A stretch of DNA of 64,000 nucleotides from Bog-473 sp963741995 (GTDB taxonomy: Bacteria > Actinomycetota > Acidimicrobiia > Acidimicrobiales > RAAP-2), in assembly GCA_963741995.1 (NCBI GenBank), contig CAVUKI010000008.1, positions 124,001 through 188,000 on the forward strand, in the 5' to 3' direction. The translations under genes were made by a program, and so were the position numbers. Below are positions 16,302 to 24,963 of the stretch, piece after piece. The notes beneath the pieces are model-generated. The model did no database searches, was not told the origin of the DNA, and worked only from the letters and a program-made list of their open reading frames with translations. Position 1 is the first letter of the stretch. Every line of letters begins with the position of its first letter.

Positions 16302-17037
16302 TTAGACGGCGCTTATCGAGCCGACGGAGATGGTGGCCTTGGGCGCCTCGGGTCGCACCTGCTCGCCCCACTTGGAGTAGGTGATGTGCTCGGCGTCGGT
16401 GTGCTGCCCCTCGGCGTTCACCGAGTCCTCCTCGACTGGAACGTGGGTTCCCCTGGCGCGGACGTAGAGGACGACGTGCTGGGACTTCTTGCCGAATTTC
16501 TGGGTCCCGTCGATGGCGTCGACCGTCAGGCCATTGAGGGTGCGTGCCCGCCCGAGCGAGAGGGGGGCCGTGAGGGCCAGCTCCTTGGCAATGTCCGTGG
16601 AACGCACCCCCTCCACCACCGGAGCGAAGGCCGCGTTGTCGGTCGAGAACTCGATCCACTGGCCGGCGGCTTCGGCCGCCTGGGTGGTGCTGAGCCCGGC
16701 CAGGCTCTCGAGACCGTTGGCGTTGCCCTTCACGAAGGAGATGCCGCCGATCACGAGAATCGAGATGGTGCCCTTGCCCATGGTGACGGTCTGGCTGGCC
16801 GAGGCCGGCCCGGCGTCACCGCTCTCGACCAGGGTCTCGCTGGACTCCGTCGAGTCCGAGTCGTAGTGGATCGACCAGGAGTGGGTGGTGGCCGAGCGCG
16901 TCCTTGTAGAGGGTCGACGCGCCGCTGTCGCTGCGGATCGTGGCGCCGGCCGGCGTGGCCTGGGCCGCGACGCCCACGCCCACCACCGTGGCGGCCGCCA
17001 ACAGCACGCCGGCCACGAGCCTTCTTGCGTCCACCAC
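16302..17037 (-). pseudogene. Frameshifted secreted protein (paralog 2)
   Basis: The N-terminal part (start GTG 17037 or 17034, behind GGAGGAGGG) encodes a signal peptide, LVAGVLLAAATVVGVGVA, and the segment SGASTLYKDALG. The reading frame then shifts by one base near 16880-16900, and the rest continues in another frame from HSWSIHYDSDSTESSE to the stop at 16302. Aligning both halves with the intact paralog at 15363-16169 gives a continuous homologous protein, so a single indel separates them. It may be a true pseudogene or a sequencing/assembly error in the CCACCACCC tract. It lies upstream of recA, divergently oriented. Confidence 0.75.
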
Positions 17038-17198
17038 CAGCCCTCCTCCTCTCCCTCTCCCGCCCGGGGGGCCGTCAGCTTGGCATGGACGCGGCATGCC
17101 TTCCGGTCGCCAATCGTGCCGAGAGAGGGCGTCCAGGCGGCGCGCGCACGACCGTTCTCGTATGGACAAGTCCCGCCGGGAAAAGGATCCACATTCTA

Positions 17199-17212
17199 CG
17201 AACACATGTTCG
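17199..17212. promoter_or_regulatory. SOS (LexA) box upstream of recA
   Basis: CGAACACATGTTCG is a perfect 14-bp palindrome with arms CGAAC and GTTCG around N4, matching the Gram-positive/actinobacterial LexA consensus. It lies 153 bp upstream of the recA start. A TATGCT hexamer at about 17214-17219, just downstream, would make a -10 element, so LexA would cover the -35 region. The long leader to recA contains repeated CACAG motifs. Confidence 0.85.
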
Positions 17213-17337
17213 TTATGCTGCCGATCAGGCAGCGCCGGCGGGATCGTCACACCCCCACCGTAGGGTCACCAACACGAGGCCGAGCAGGGCCGGTACAGGT
17301 CGAACAGACAGTCCGAACACACAGTCACCGCACACAG

Positions 17338-17354
17338 TCACAGCACACTCACAG
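17338..17354 (+). repeat. TCACAG direct repeats in the recA leader
   Basis: TCACAG at 17338 and 17349 (11-bp spacing) form the end of a CACAGTCAC-type repetitive tract (about 17318-17354) directly upstream of the recA ribosome-binding site. The spacing and core match the repeats near the response regulator at 8904, but this tract lies in the transcribed leader, so a regulator site here is uncertain. It could be simple low-complexity sequence. Confidence 0.35.
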
Positions 17355-17365
17355 AGGAGAGAGGG

Positions 17366-18421
<1,056 letters not shown>

Positions 18422-18520
18422 CTGCACCCCGCCTCTCACGGCGTCGAAGCCTCCGGGCCCGCTCCGGTATCCCTGGGAGCACCGGCCCGGAGTGCTTCGC
18501 GTCCGGACCACAATGGTGCG

Positions 18521-19438
18521 ATGCCGGCCCGCGAATGGAAGCAACGGACCTATCGAATCCTCGACCGATTCGTCCCCACCGTCCCGTTCCGCTACCTGCC
18601 ACCCAAGCAATCGGTGCGGCTCGCCTTCAACGTCGTCCTCGACCGCGAGCCCGACCCCGCGGGCGAGGCCGACTACGTCCAGAAGCTCACGGACGGGGAG
18701 CTGTCCCGTCACGGTGTCGCCGAAGCGCTGGCCCACTCCGAGGAGTTCCGCCGCCGCGTACCCATCGGCAACGTATTGCTCTCCATGCACGTCAGCCGAA
18801 GCGAGTTCGTGGCGGGACTCCCGCGGGCGGAGCGCATCCTGGATCTCGGCGGGACCCACCAGGGCCTGCCCGACGGGGCGCTGGTCCACCTGGGCTATCC
18901 CTATCCATTCGAGCGTCTCGTGGTGGTGGACCTCCCGGTCGACGAGCGTGACGCCATCTACCAGGGGGGCTCGTTGGGCGAGACGGTGCTCTCCGAGCTC
19001 GGTCCGGTGGAGTTCGCGTTCCACTCCATGGTCGACCTCGGGCGCTACGACGACGGGTCGTTTGATCTCGTCTACAGCGGCCAGTCGATTGAGCACGTCA
19101 ACGAGGCCGAGGGGGATGCGGTGGCCCGTGAGGCGTTCCGGGTGCTGGCGCCGGGCGGTTGGTTCTGTCTCGACACACCCAACGGGCCGGTATGGCGGCT
19201 GCGCTCGGACGCGCTCATGAACCACGACCACCAGATTGAGTACGCCCCGGGAGAGCTCGTGGCCAAGTTGGAGCGAGCCGGCTTCGGTGTGACCGAGTGC
19301 AAGGGCCTCAACCTGATGCAGCGCGGCGTGGCAGCGGGAGTGTTCGACGAGGCCGAGGCCAGCGCGTCCCCGGGTGTGTTCGCCGCCGCGGAGGACTGCC
19401 TGCTGCTGGCGGTGGTGGCCCGCAAGCCTTCGGTCTGA
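18521..19438 (+). CDS. DUF4214-like plus class I SAM methyltransferase domain
   Basis: 305 aa. Residues about 25-80 (LAFNVVLDREPDPAGEADYV ... RHGVAEALAHSEEFRRR) resemble the DUF4214 repeat found in actinobacterial glycan-modifying proteins. Residues about 105-230 form a Rossmann methyltransferase core with ILDLGGTHQG (motif I, in place of the usual GxGxG), FDLVYSGQSIEHV and FRVLAPGGWFCLDTPN. The combination is common beside polysaccharide genes. The substrate is unknown. It starts 99 bp after recA with its own ATG. Confidence 0.8.
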   Translation: MPAREWKQRTYRILDRFVPTVPFRYLPPKQSVRLAFNVVLDREPDPAGEADYVQKLTDGELSRHGVAEALAHSEEFRRRVPIGNVLLSMHVSRSEFVAGLPRAERILDLGGTHQGLPDGALVHLGYPYPFERLVVVDLPVDERDAIYQGGSLGETVLSELGPVEFAFHSMVDLGRYDDGSFDLVYSGQSIEHVNEAEGDAVAREAFRVLAPGGWFCLDTPNGPVWRLRSDALMNHDHQIEYAPGELVAKLERAGFGVTECKGLNLMQRGVAAGVFDEAEASASPGVFAAAEDCLLLAVVARKPSV

Positions 19439-19446
19439 GAGACGCC

Positions 19447-20523
19447 TTAGGGCGTCGTCGTCGCCATGATGGTGTTGGGCACCAGCTCGACCCAGGTCTG
19501 TCCCGGCTGCATCGGGATCGGCACGCCGAAGGCGTTGACGAATTGGGTGGGCGAGCCGAGGGTGGAGCGGTGCCACGTGCCCGGGATGGCGTCACCGTTG
19601 CGGTAGACGATGGCCGCGCCGCTGGCGTCGGGGTAGAGGTCGGCCTGGACCTCCAGGCCCCCTTCGTCGTTCTCGAGCCAGGGCCCGTAGCTGACCTGCA
19701 CGTACTGCACGACGACGTTCGCGGCGGCGTTCTGGACGTTGTCGGCCAACATGTCCGGCGTCGTTCCGTTGTAGTAGCGCAGGAAGGTGTCGGTGGCCTT
19801 GTTCCACTTCCACGTCACGTTGGACGTGCCCGAGAAGTCGATGTTCACGCTGGAGATGGCCGTCCCACCGGCGGGCGGGTTGGCCGAGTAGGTGAACAGC
19901 GGCTGGGGTGGCGTGGTCATGGTGGGGTGGGTGCCGTAGACGATGGCGCTCGAGGTGTAGTCCGAGTCCGGCGGCACGTGCCCGGCTGGGTGGATCATGA
20001 GCGACTGGCTGTCACCGATGTCGACGTTCACGATGGGGGAGGCGTCGATGTTGGCGAGCACCGGGTTGATGCCTCCGACGTGCGCCAGCAAGGGGGTACC
20101 CAGCTGGCCGAGGATGCCGATGTCGATGTTGCGGGCCGATCGGACGGGCCCTATCAACGCAGAGCTCTGGCACTGGAAGACGGCGGCGAAGCGGGTGATG
20201 CCGCCCTCGACGGGCTCCTCGAAGATGATGTCGGCCTTGTCGAGGCCCGACTGGGGCCGGCCGGCCGGGTAGTTGTCGATCTTGACGGCCATGGCGGGTC
20301 GCAGCGGGACGGCGCCACCGGGCGCAGGTTCCCCGGTCAGCGGGCAAGAAGGCGGCGGCGCGGTCGCCGTTGTCCTGGTGGGATCCGCCTTGGCCGCGGC
20401 GTCGTGCTGCGCGGGGGAGGACGAGCAGGCGCTCAAGAGCAGCCCGGTGAGTCCTGCGGTCGCCAGCACGCCCCAGGCGAGCGGGTGTCGCACCCTGGAA
20501 CGTTCGGTTTCGGATTTGGCCAT
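19447..20523 (-). CDS. DUF3048 (YerB-like) lipoprotein
   Basis: 358 aa with a lipoprotein signal (hydrophobic stretch TAGLTGLLLSAC with the lipobox Cys at about residue 33). The mature domain shows the DUF3048 hallmarks AVKIDNYPAGRPQSGLDKAD, IIFEEPVEGGITRFAAVF and IGPVRSARNIDIGILGQLG. The biochemical role of this family is not established; homologues are surface lipoproteins. It is convergent with the methyltransferase (8 bp apart) and downstream of the Tat-exported protein on the same strand. Confidence 0.9.
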   Translation of the reverse strand: MAKSETERSRVRHPLAWGVLATAGLTGLLLSACSSSPAQHDAAAKADPTRTTATAPPPSCPLTGEPAPGGAVPLRPAMAVKIDNYPAGRPQSGLDKADIIFEEPVEGGITRFAAVFQCQSSALIGPVRSARNIDIGILGQLGTPLLAHVGGINPVLANIDASPIVNVDIGDSQSLMIHPAGHVPPDSDYTSSAIVYGTHPTMTTPPQPLFTYSANPPAGGTAISSVNIDFSGTSNVTWKWNKATDTFLRYYNGTTPDMLADNVQNAAANVVVQYVQVSYGPWLENDEGGLEVQADLYPDASGAAIVYRNGDAIPGTWHRSTLGSPTQFVNAFGVPIPMQPGQTWVELVPNTIMATTTP

Positions 20524-20617
20524 CGCTGGGCACAGATCGTACGGGGGCCAGGGCCAAAAGTGGTGTCATACCCGTCCGCACGCCGCCCCCTGGCCCGGCG
20601 CGGCGTGCCGGAAACCG

Positions 20618-22321
20618 TCAGGCGGAGGGGGTGCCGGCGGCGGTCCGCGCGCTGGCGGCCGCGCCGGTATAGACGTCCGCCCAGTTGCCGCTCGAACGGC
20701 CGTACGAGGTCGCAGGGCCCAGGCCGAAGCGGCCGTAGACGTTCTCCATGGCGCGGCGGATCACGTCGGTCACCTCCGGAATGGCAGGGACGATGACGTT
20801 CGGCGGGATCACCCCGGTCGTCCCCAGCAACGACACGAAACTGGCCGAGCCACTGGCCAGGACACCCCCGCCGTTCCCCGGCGCGGTGTAGTAGGTGATG
20901 TCGGACCAGTTGGCCTGTCCGGGCACGGGGGAGTGGGCCAGCACGTCGGCGTTGCCCGGACCCGGGAGGGAAGGGACGTAGCGGTCGTACTCGCCGAGGA
21001 TGACGTTGCTGAAACTGTGGCCGTCGTCGAGGTTGCACCCGTCGTAGAACCACGACGACGCGTCGGTGACCACCATGTCGGCCTTGGCCCCGACCGACTG
21101 GTACATGGAGCCGATGAGTGTCGACTCGGCGTTGTTGACCGGCGCCTGATTCCAGTTGACCGTGGTGAGCGCCGGCTGCTGTTGGGCGATCGGGTCCTCA
21201 GTGGCGTCTTTGTAACAGACCTCGAGGCGATTGGGGCCAACCGAGGTCGACTGGAGGCGGATCTGGCGGTAGCAGGCGTTGGCACCCATGAACGCAAGGT
21301 TGACGCCGCCGGCGTTGGCCACGGTCGCCCCTTGGCGCATGGGCGTGGACCAGTACTCGTCGTGGCCCAGGCTGAAGAGGCAGCGGTGGTTCAGCAGGAG
21401 CTCCGGGCGGGTGTGTAGGTCGACGTCGGTCCAGTAGGTCATGTCCAACCCGAGGCTCTCCAGGTGGAAGAGCAGCGGCAGCTCGTTGCCGACGAAGTCG
21501 GCCGCCCCCGACGCCCACGTCTGGGGGTAGGGGCGGTCGAAGGACACGGCCCGGGCGCGATCGGCGAAAGTGCTCCGCCCCTTGCTGTCGGGCCCGTAGT
21601 AGAGGCTGTAGCTGCCCCACAGGTTGTAGGCCTGCCAGGTGGTCACGCTGTTCTGGAGCACGTACGACGCCATGGAGTCGTCGTCGCGGATGGTGAGCGG
21701 GACGAACTGCTCCTCCCCGCCGTCGCCGACCAGCTTCAAGAGGTAGGAACCGGGCAGCCAGTCCTTCGTGATGTTGAGGGTGAGGGTGGGCGACCACGGA
21801 CATGTCACCGTGCCGATGCCGGGCGTGACCACCGGTGCGGCCTGGAACTGGGCCGGGACGAAGTCAGTCTGGACGATGAGGCGACCACCCAGGCCCTGGT
21901 AGAAGCCCATCCGGTAGGCCTGGACCTGGACGGCGCGTGCGGTGGTGCTGATGAACACGGCCACGTCGTCGCCCGGAACCGCGCTGACCTGGCTGGCGAA
22001 GCCCTCGAGTGCGTGCTCGGGTTGGTTGTGGTTGCAGATCCAGTTCAGCGTGCCCGGCTTGGCGTTCTCGGCGATCAGCCAGGGGGCAGTGGGCACGATG
22101 ACGCCGCTCGGCAGCTTTTTGTCGATGACCGCGGCCTGCGAGGTGGCACCGTGCTTGGCCTTCACCGGCACCCGTTTCTTCTGATGCCTGGCGTTCAGAC
22201 GGGCACCGGCGAACCCGGCCGCGCCGAGGGCTGACAGCTGCAGGAATTGGCGGCGGTCGATGGGGCGCTGTGACGGGAGGGGCACGGGTTCGGAGCCGCC
22301 GTCCGGTGGGAGGGGCTGCAC
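20618..22321 (-). CDS. Tat-exported N,N-dimethylformamidase beta-subunit-like protein
   Basis: 567 aa with a twin-arginine signal (DRRQFLQLSALGAAGFAGA, residues about 22-41). The body matches the large subunit/C-terminal domain of N,N-dimethylformamidase: RMGFYQGLGGR, FDRPYPQTWASGA, LLFHLESLGLDMTYWTDVDL and LFSLGHDEYWSTPMRQG. In many exported homologues this domain is annotated only by similarity and amidase activity has not been shown. No small alpha subunit gene is seen next to it. It is divergent from the acyltransferase at 22408 with an 86-bp shared control region. Confidence 0.85.
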   Translation of the reverse strand: MQPLPPDGGSEPVPLPSQRPIDRRQFLQLSALGAAGFAGARLNARHQKKRVPVKAKHGATSQAAVIDKKLPSGVIVPTAPWLIAENAKPGTLNWICNHNQPEHALEGFASQVSAVPGDDVAVFISTTARAVQVQAYRMGFYQGLGGRLIVQTDFVPAQFQAAPVVTPGIGTVTCPWSPTLTLNITKDWLPGSYLLKLVGDGGEEQFVPLTIRDDDSMASYVLQNSVTTWQAYNLWGSYSLYYGPDSKGRSTFADRARAVSFDRPYPQTWASGAADFVGNELPLLFHLESLGLDMTYWTDVDLHTRPELLLNHRCLFSLGHDEYWSTPMRQGATVANAGGVNLAFMGANACYRQIRLQSTSVGPNRLEVCYKDATEDPIAQQQPALTTVNWNQAPVNNAESTLIGSMYQSVGAKADMVVTDASSWFYDGCNLDDGHSFSNVILGEYDRYVPSLPGPGNADVLAHSPVPGQANWSDITYYTAPGNGGGVLASGSASFVSLLGTTGVIPPNVIVPAIPEVTDVIRRAMENVYGRFGLGPATSYGRSSGNWADVYTGAAASARTAAGTPSA

Positions 22322-22407
22322 GTCTCGAACTTTACCCTGGCTCCCCAGTTGCAGATTGGCGGGGACCCGATGACGAGGGGGTCAGCGGCACCACCTACCA
22401 TTCCTGC

Positions 22408-23070
22408 GTGAGTTGGGTCCGCTCCCTCCCGGCACCGCTGCGGCGCCCGTTGTCCCGGCTGGTGCACGCGGCCTGGGAGGGAGCTGCCGACCTCGGGGCG
22501 GTGGGCCCCGACGACCCACGGGGGCGACGTTTCGGACGAATGGGTGCTGGAGCCTGCCTGCTGTTCCCCCAGGGTGCCATCTACAACGAGCACCTCATTC
22601 AGGTGGGTTCCGAGACGATCGTGGGGCCGGGGGCCTCCATTTCGGCCGGGATGGCGCCGGGCCAGGTGATGCCGACCGACCCGGTCGTCTCCATCGGCAG
22701 CCGCTGCCTCATCGGACGCGGCTCGCACATCGTGGGCCACTGGGAGATCGTGATCGGGGACGACATCCAGACGGGGCCCTACGTGTACATCACGGACCAG
22801 AACCACTCCTATGAGGACCCGGTCGAGCCCATCGGCCGGCAGTGGCCGACCGAGTCCCCGGTGCATATCGGCTCGGGCAGCTGGCTGGGTGCCAACGCCG
22901 TCATCCTTCCCGGGGCGCAGATCGGCGAGCACGTGGTGGTGGCCGCCGGTGCAGTGGTGAGGGGGGAGATCCCGGACCGTTGCGTCGTTGCCGGTGTGCC
23001 GGCGCGCATCGTCAAGCGGTGGATCGAGGGCGCCGGCTGGGTGACCGAGAAGGACGTCCTCCGGCCATGA
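22408..23070 (+). CDS. Left-handed beta-helix (hexapeptide) acyltransferase
   Basis: 220 aa from GTG 22408; the ribosome site is weak, and ATG 22543 is a shorter option. Hexapeptide repeats run from about residue 70 (VGSETIVGPGASISAG, IGSRCLIGRGSHIVGHWEI) to about 190 (GSGSWLGANAVILPGAQIGE), with the acceptor His region ITDQNHSYED. The family includes maltose/galactoside-type O-acetyltransferases; the acceptor here is unknown, possibly a cell-surface glycan. ATGA overlap with serB makes these two genes one operon. Confidence 0.85.
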   Translation: MSWVRSLPAPLRRPLSRLVHAAWEGAADLGAVGPDDPRGRRFGRMGAGACLLFPQGAIYNEHLIQVGSETIVGPGASISAGMAPGQVMPTDPVVSIGSRCLIGRGSHIVGHWEIVIGDDIQTGPYVYITDQNHSYEDPVEPIGRQWPTESPVHIGSGSWLGANAVILPGAQIGEHVVVAAGAVVRGEIPDRCVVAGVPARIVKRWIEGAGWVTEKDVLRP

Positions 23071-24275
23071 CCGAGGCGCCCTCACCGTTCCTGGTGACGG
23101 TGAGCGGGCAGGACGGCCCGGGCATTTCGGAGCGGCTCTTCGGCGCGCTGGCCGAACAGGGCGTCGAAATTGACGACGTCGAGCAGGTACGGGTGCACGG
23201 CCGGCTGCTGCTCTGCGTGGAGGCCGACATGGTGCGCGCGCAGGTGCAGCCGCTGTGCGCCGTGCTGCAGGAGCGCTTCCGCGGGGCGGGGGTAGAGGTG
23301 ACGGTCGACCCCCTGGCGGAGGCGGCGATGGACGAAGTCGCCGAGGCTCATCTGCAACTGGTGACCCTGCTGGCGCAGGAGATCGACGCGGCAACGCTCG
23401 AGACGGTGACCGGCGCCATTGCGAAGTGCGGTGGCAACATCGAGCGGATCGTGCGCCTGGCGGCGTACCCGGTGCACAGCTATGAGCTCTCGGTGGCGGG
23501 CGCCGATGTCGACAGCCTGCGCCGCGCGCTGGCCGAATCGGCGGCCCGCTGTCAGGTCGACCTCGCCGTGCAAGCGGCCGGGCTGCACCGGCGGGCCAAG
23601 CACCTGATTGTGCTGGACGCCGATTCCACGCTGCTGCAGGGAGAGATGATCGACCTGCTGGCGGAGCGGTGCGGCTGTGGCCCGCAGGTGGCCGCGGTGA
23701 CGGCGGCGGCCATGGCGGGCGAAGTCGACTTCGCAGAGGCACTGCGCCAACGGGTACGCCTCCTGGCCGGCCTGGATGAGGCCGACCTGGAGGCCGTGCG
23801 CAACGGCATCGTCCTGACGCCGGGCGCCCGGACCCTGGTGCGCACGCTCAAGCGGCTGGGGTACGAGTTGGCGGTGGTGAGTGGCGGCTTCACGCAACTC
23901 ATCGGCCCACTGGTGGACGACCTGGGCATCGATCACGTGGCGGCCAATGTGCTTGTCGCGGAGGGTGGGGTCCTCACGGGCGAATTGGACGGGCCCATCG
24001 TCGACCGTGCGGGGAAGGCCACGGCACTGGAGCGGTTCGCGGCGGCGGCGGGCGTGCCGCTGGCGCGCACCATCGCGGTGGGCGACGGGGCCAACGACAT
24101 CGACATGCTGGCGGTCGCCGGGCTGGGCATCGCGTTCAACGCCAAGCCCGTGGTGCGGGAGGCGGCCGATGCCGCGCTCAGTGTGCCCTACCTCGATGCC
24201 ATCCTGTTCCTGCTGGGCATCTCGCGGCGCGAGGTGGAGCTAGCGGACCGGCTGGAGGAAGAGGAGATCACGTGA
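23067..24275 (+). CDS. serB: Phosphoserine phosphatase SerB with two ACT domains
   Basis: 402 aa. It catalyses the last step of serine synthesis. Residues about 6-80 and 95-165 are two ACT-type regulatory domains; the HAD core follows with the nucleophile motif D184-A-D186-S-T188 (VLDADSTLL), VVSGGFTQLIGP and the acidic GDGANDIDML. Size and ACT-ACT-HAD order match mycobacterial SerB2, where serine acts through the ACT domains. ATG 23067 overlaps the acyltransferase stop (ATGA), and its own stop overlaps the next start (GTGA), so three genes are coupled. Confidence 0.95.
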   Translation: MTEAPSPFLVTVSGQDGPGISERLFGALAEQGVEIDDVEQVRVHGRLLLCVEADMVRAQVQPLCAVLQERFRGAGVEVTVDPLAEAAMDEVAEAHLQLVTLLAQEIDAATLETVTGAIAKCGGNIERIVRLAAYPVHSYELSVAGADVDSLRRALAESAARCQVDLAVQAAGLHRRAKHLIVLDADSTLLQGEMIDLLAERCGCGPQVAAVTAAAMAGEVDFAEALRQRVRLLAGLDEADLEAVRNGIVLTPGARTLVRTLKRLGYELAVVSGGFTQLIGPLVDDLGIDHVAANVLVAEGGVLTGELDGPIVDRAGKATALERFAAAAGVPLARTIAVGDGANDIDMLAVAGLGIAFNAKPVVREAADAALSVPYLDAILFLLGISRREVELADRLEEEEIT

Positions 24276-24955
24276 CCATGCTGGCCCAGGGCGAACAGGG
24301 CAGGTCGGCCGACAACCGAGGCGAGCGCCCGCTGCTGCGGGGCTGGCTGCACGTGGGCGCGTTCTTCGCCTGGCTGATCGGAGGGCCGTTCCTGATCGCC
24401 AACGGACCCGACGCCGCGGCCACGACGGAGCTGGCGATCTACGTCGCCGGCATGCTGGCCATGTTCGGCACCAGCGCGGCCTTTCACCGGCTGCGTTGGT
24501 CGGCCGCGGCGTGGCGACGCATGCGGCGGGCCGACCACAGCGCGATCTTCGTCGGGATCGCGGGGACCTGTACCGCGGTGGCCGGGCTGGCCTTGACCGG
24601 ATGGGCCGAGGTGCTCATCCTGGCCCTGGTCTGGAGCGGCGCCTGCGCCGGCATCGCACTGCGTCAGGTCTTCCTCGACGCACCGCAGTGGGTGGTCGCC
24701 ATCCCCTACGTGGTCGTGGGCTGGTGCCCCGTCATTGTGGCGCCACAACTGGTCCGCAGCCTGGGCTGGACCGGCTTCGCGCTGATGCTCGCGGGAGGAC
24801 TGGCCTACACGGTGGGGGCGCTCGTCTACGCCCGCAAGCGACCGAACCCGTGGCCCCGCGTCTTCGGCTTCCACGAGGTGTTCCACGCCTGCACGCTCGT
24901 GGGCGCGGGACTGTTCGCCTATGTGGTCGCCTTCATCGCGCTGCCGCGCTACTGA
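24272..24955 (+). CDS. Hemolysin III / PAQR-like membrane protein
   Basis: 227 aa with seven hydrophobic segments. The PAQR metal-site motifs are present: the SAAFHRLRW region near residue 70, RRADHSAIFVGI and GFHEVFHACTLVG near the C-terminus, supplying the His/Asp/Ser set. Bacterial members are called hemolysin III or TrhA and influence membrane-lipid homeostasis; haemolytic activity is not implied. GTG 24272 overlaps the serB stop. Convergent with the second PMT-type gene. Confidence 0.9.
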   Translation: MTMLAQGEQGRSADNRGERPLLRGWLHVGAFFAWLIGGPFLIANGPDAAATTELAIYVAGMLAMFGTSAAFHRLRWSAAAWRRMRRADHSAIFVGIAGTCTAVAGLALTGWAEVLILALVWSGACAGIALRQVFLDAPQWVVAIPYVVVGWCPVIVAPQLVRSLGWTGFALMLAGGLAYTVGALVYARKRPNPWPRVFGFHEVFHACTLVGAGLFAYVVAFIALPRY

Positions 24956-24963
24956 ACGGTGCG

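Noticed and set aside
17301..17316. Second LexA box in the recA leader (CGAACAGACAGTCCG)
   Set aside because: The arms do not form GAAC-N4-GTTC symmetry; only one half is right.
19297..20796. 499-codon Gly/Arg/Val-rich plus-strand frame opposite the DUF3048 gene
   Set aside because: Antisense to a lipoprotein gene with a clear lipobox and family motifs; no ribosome site or domain.
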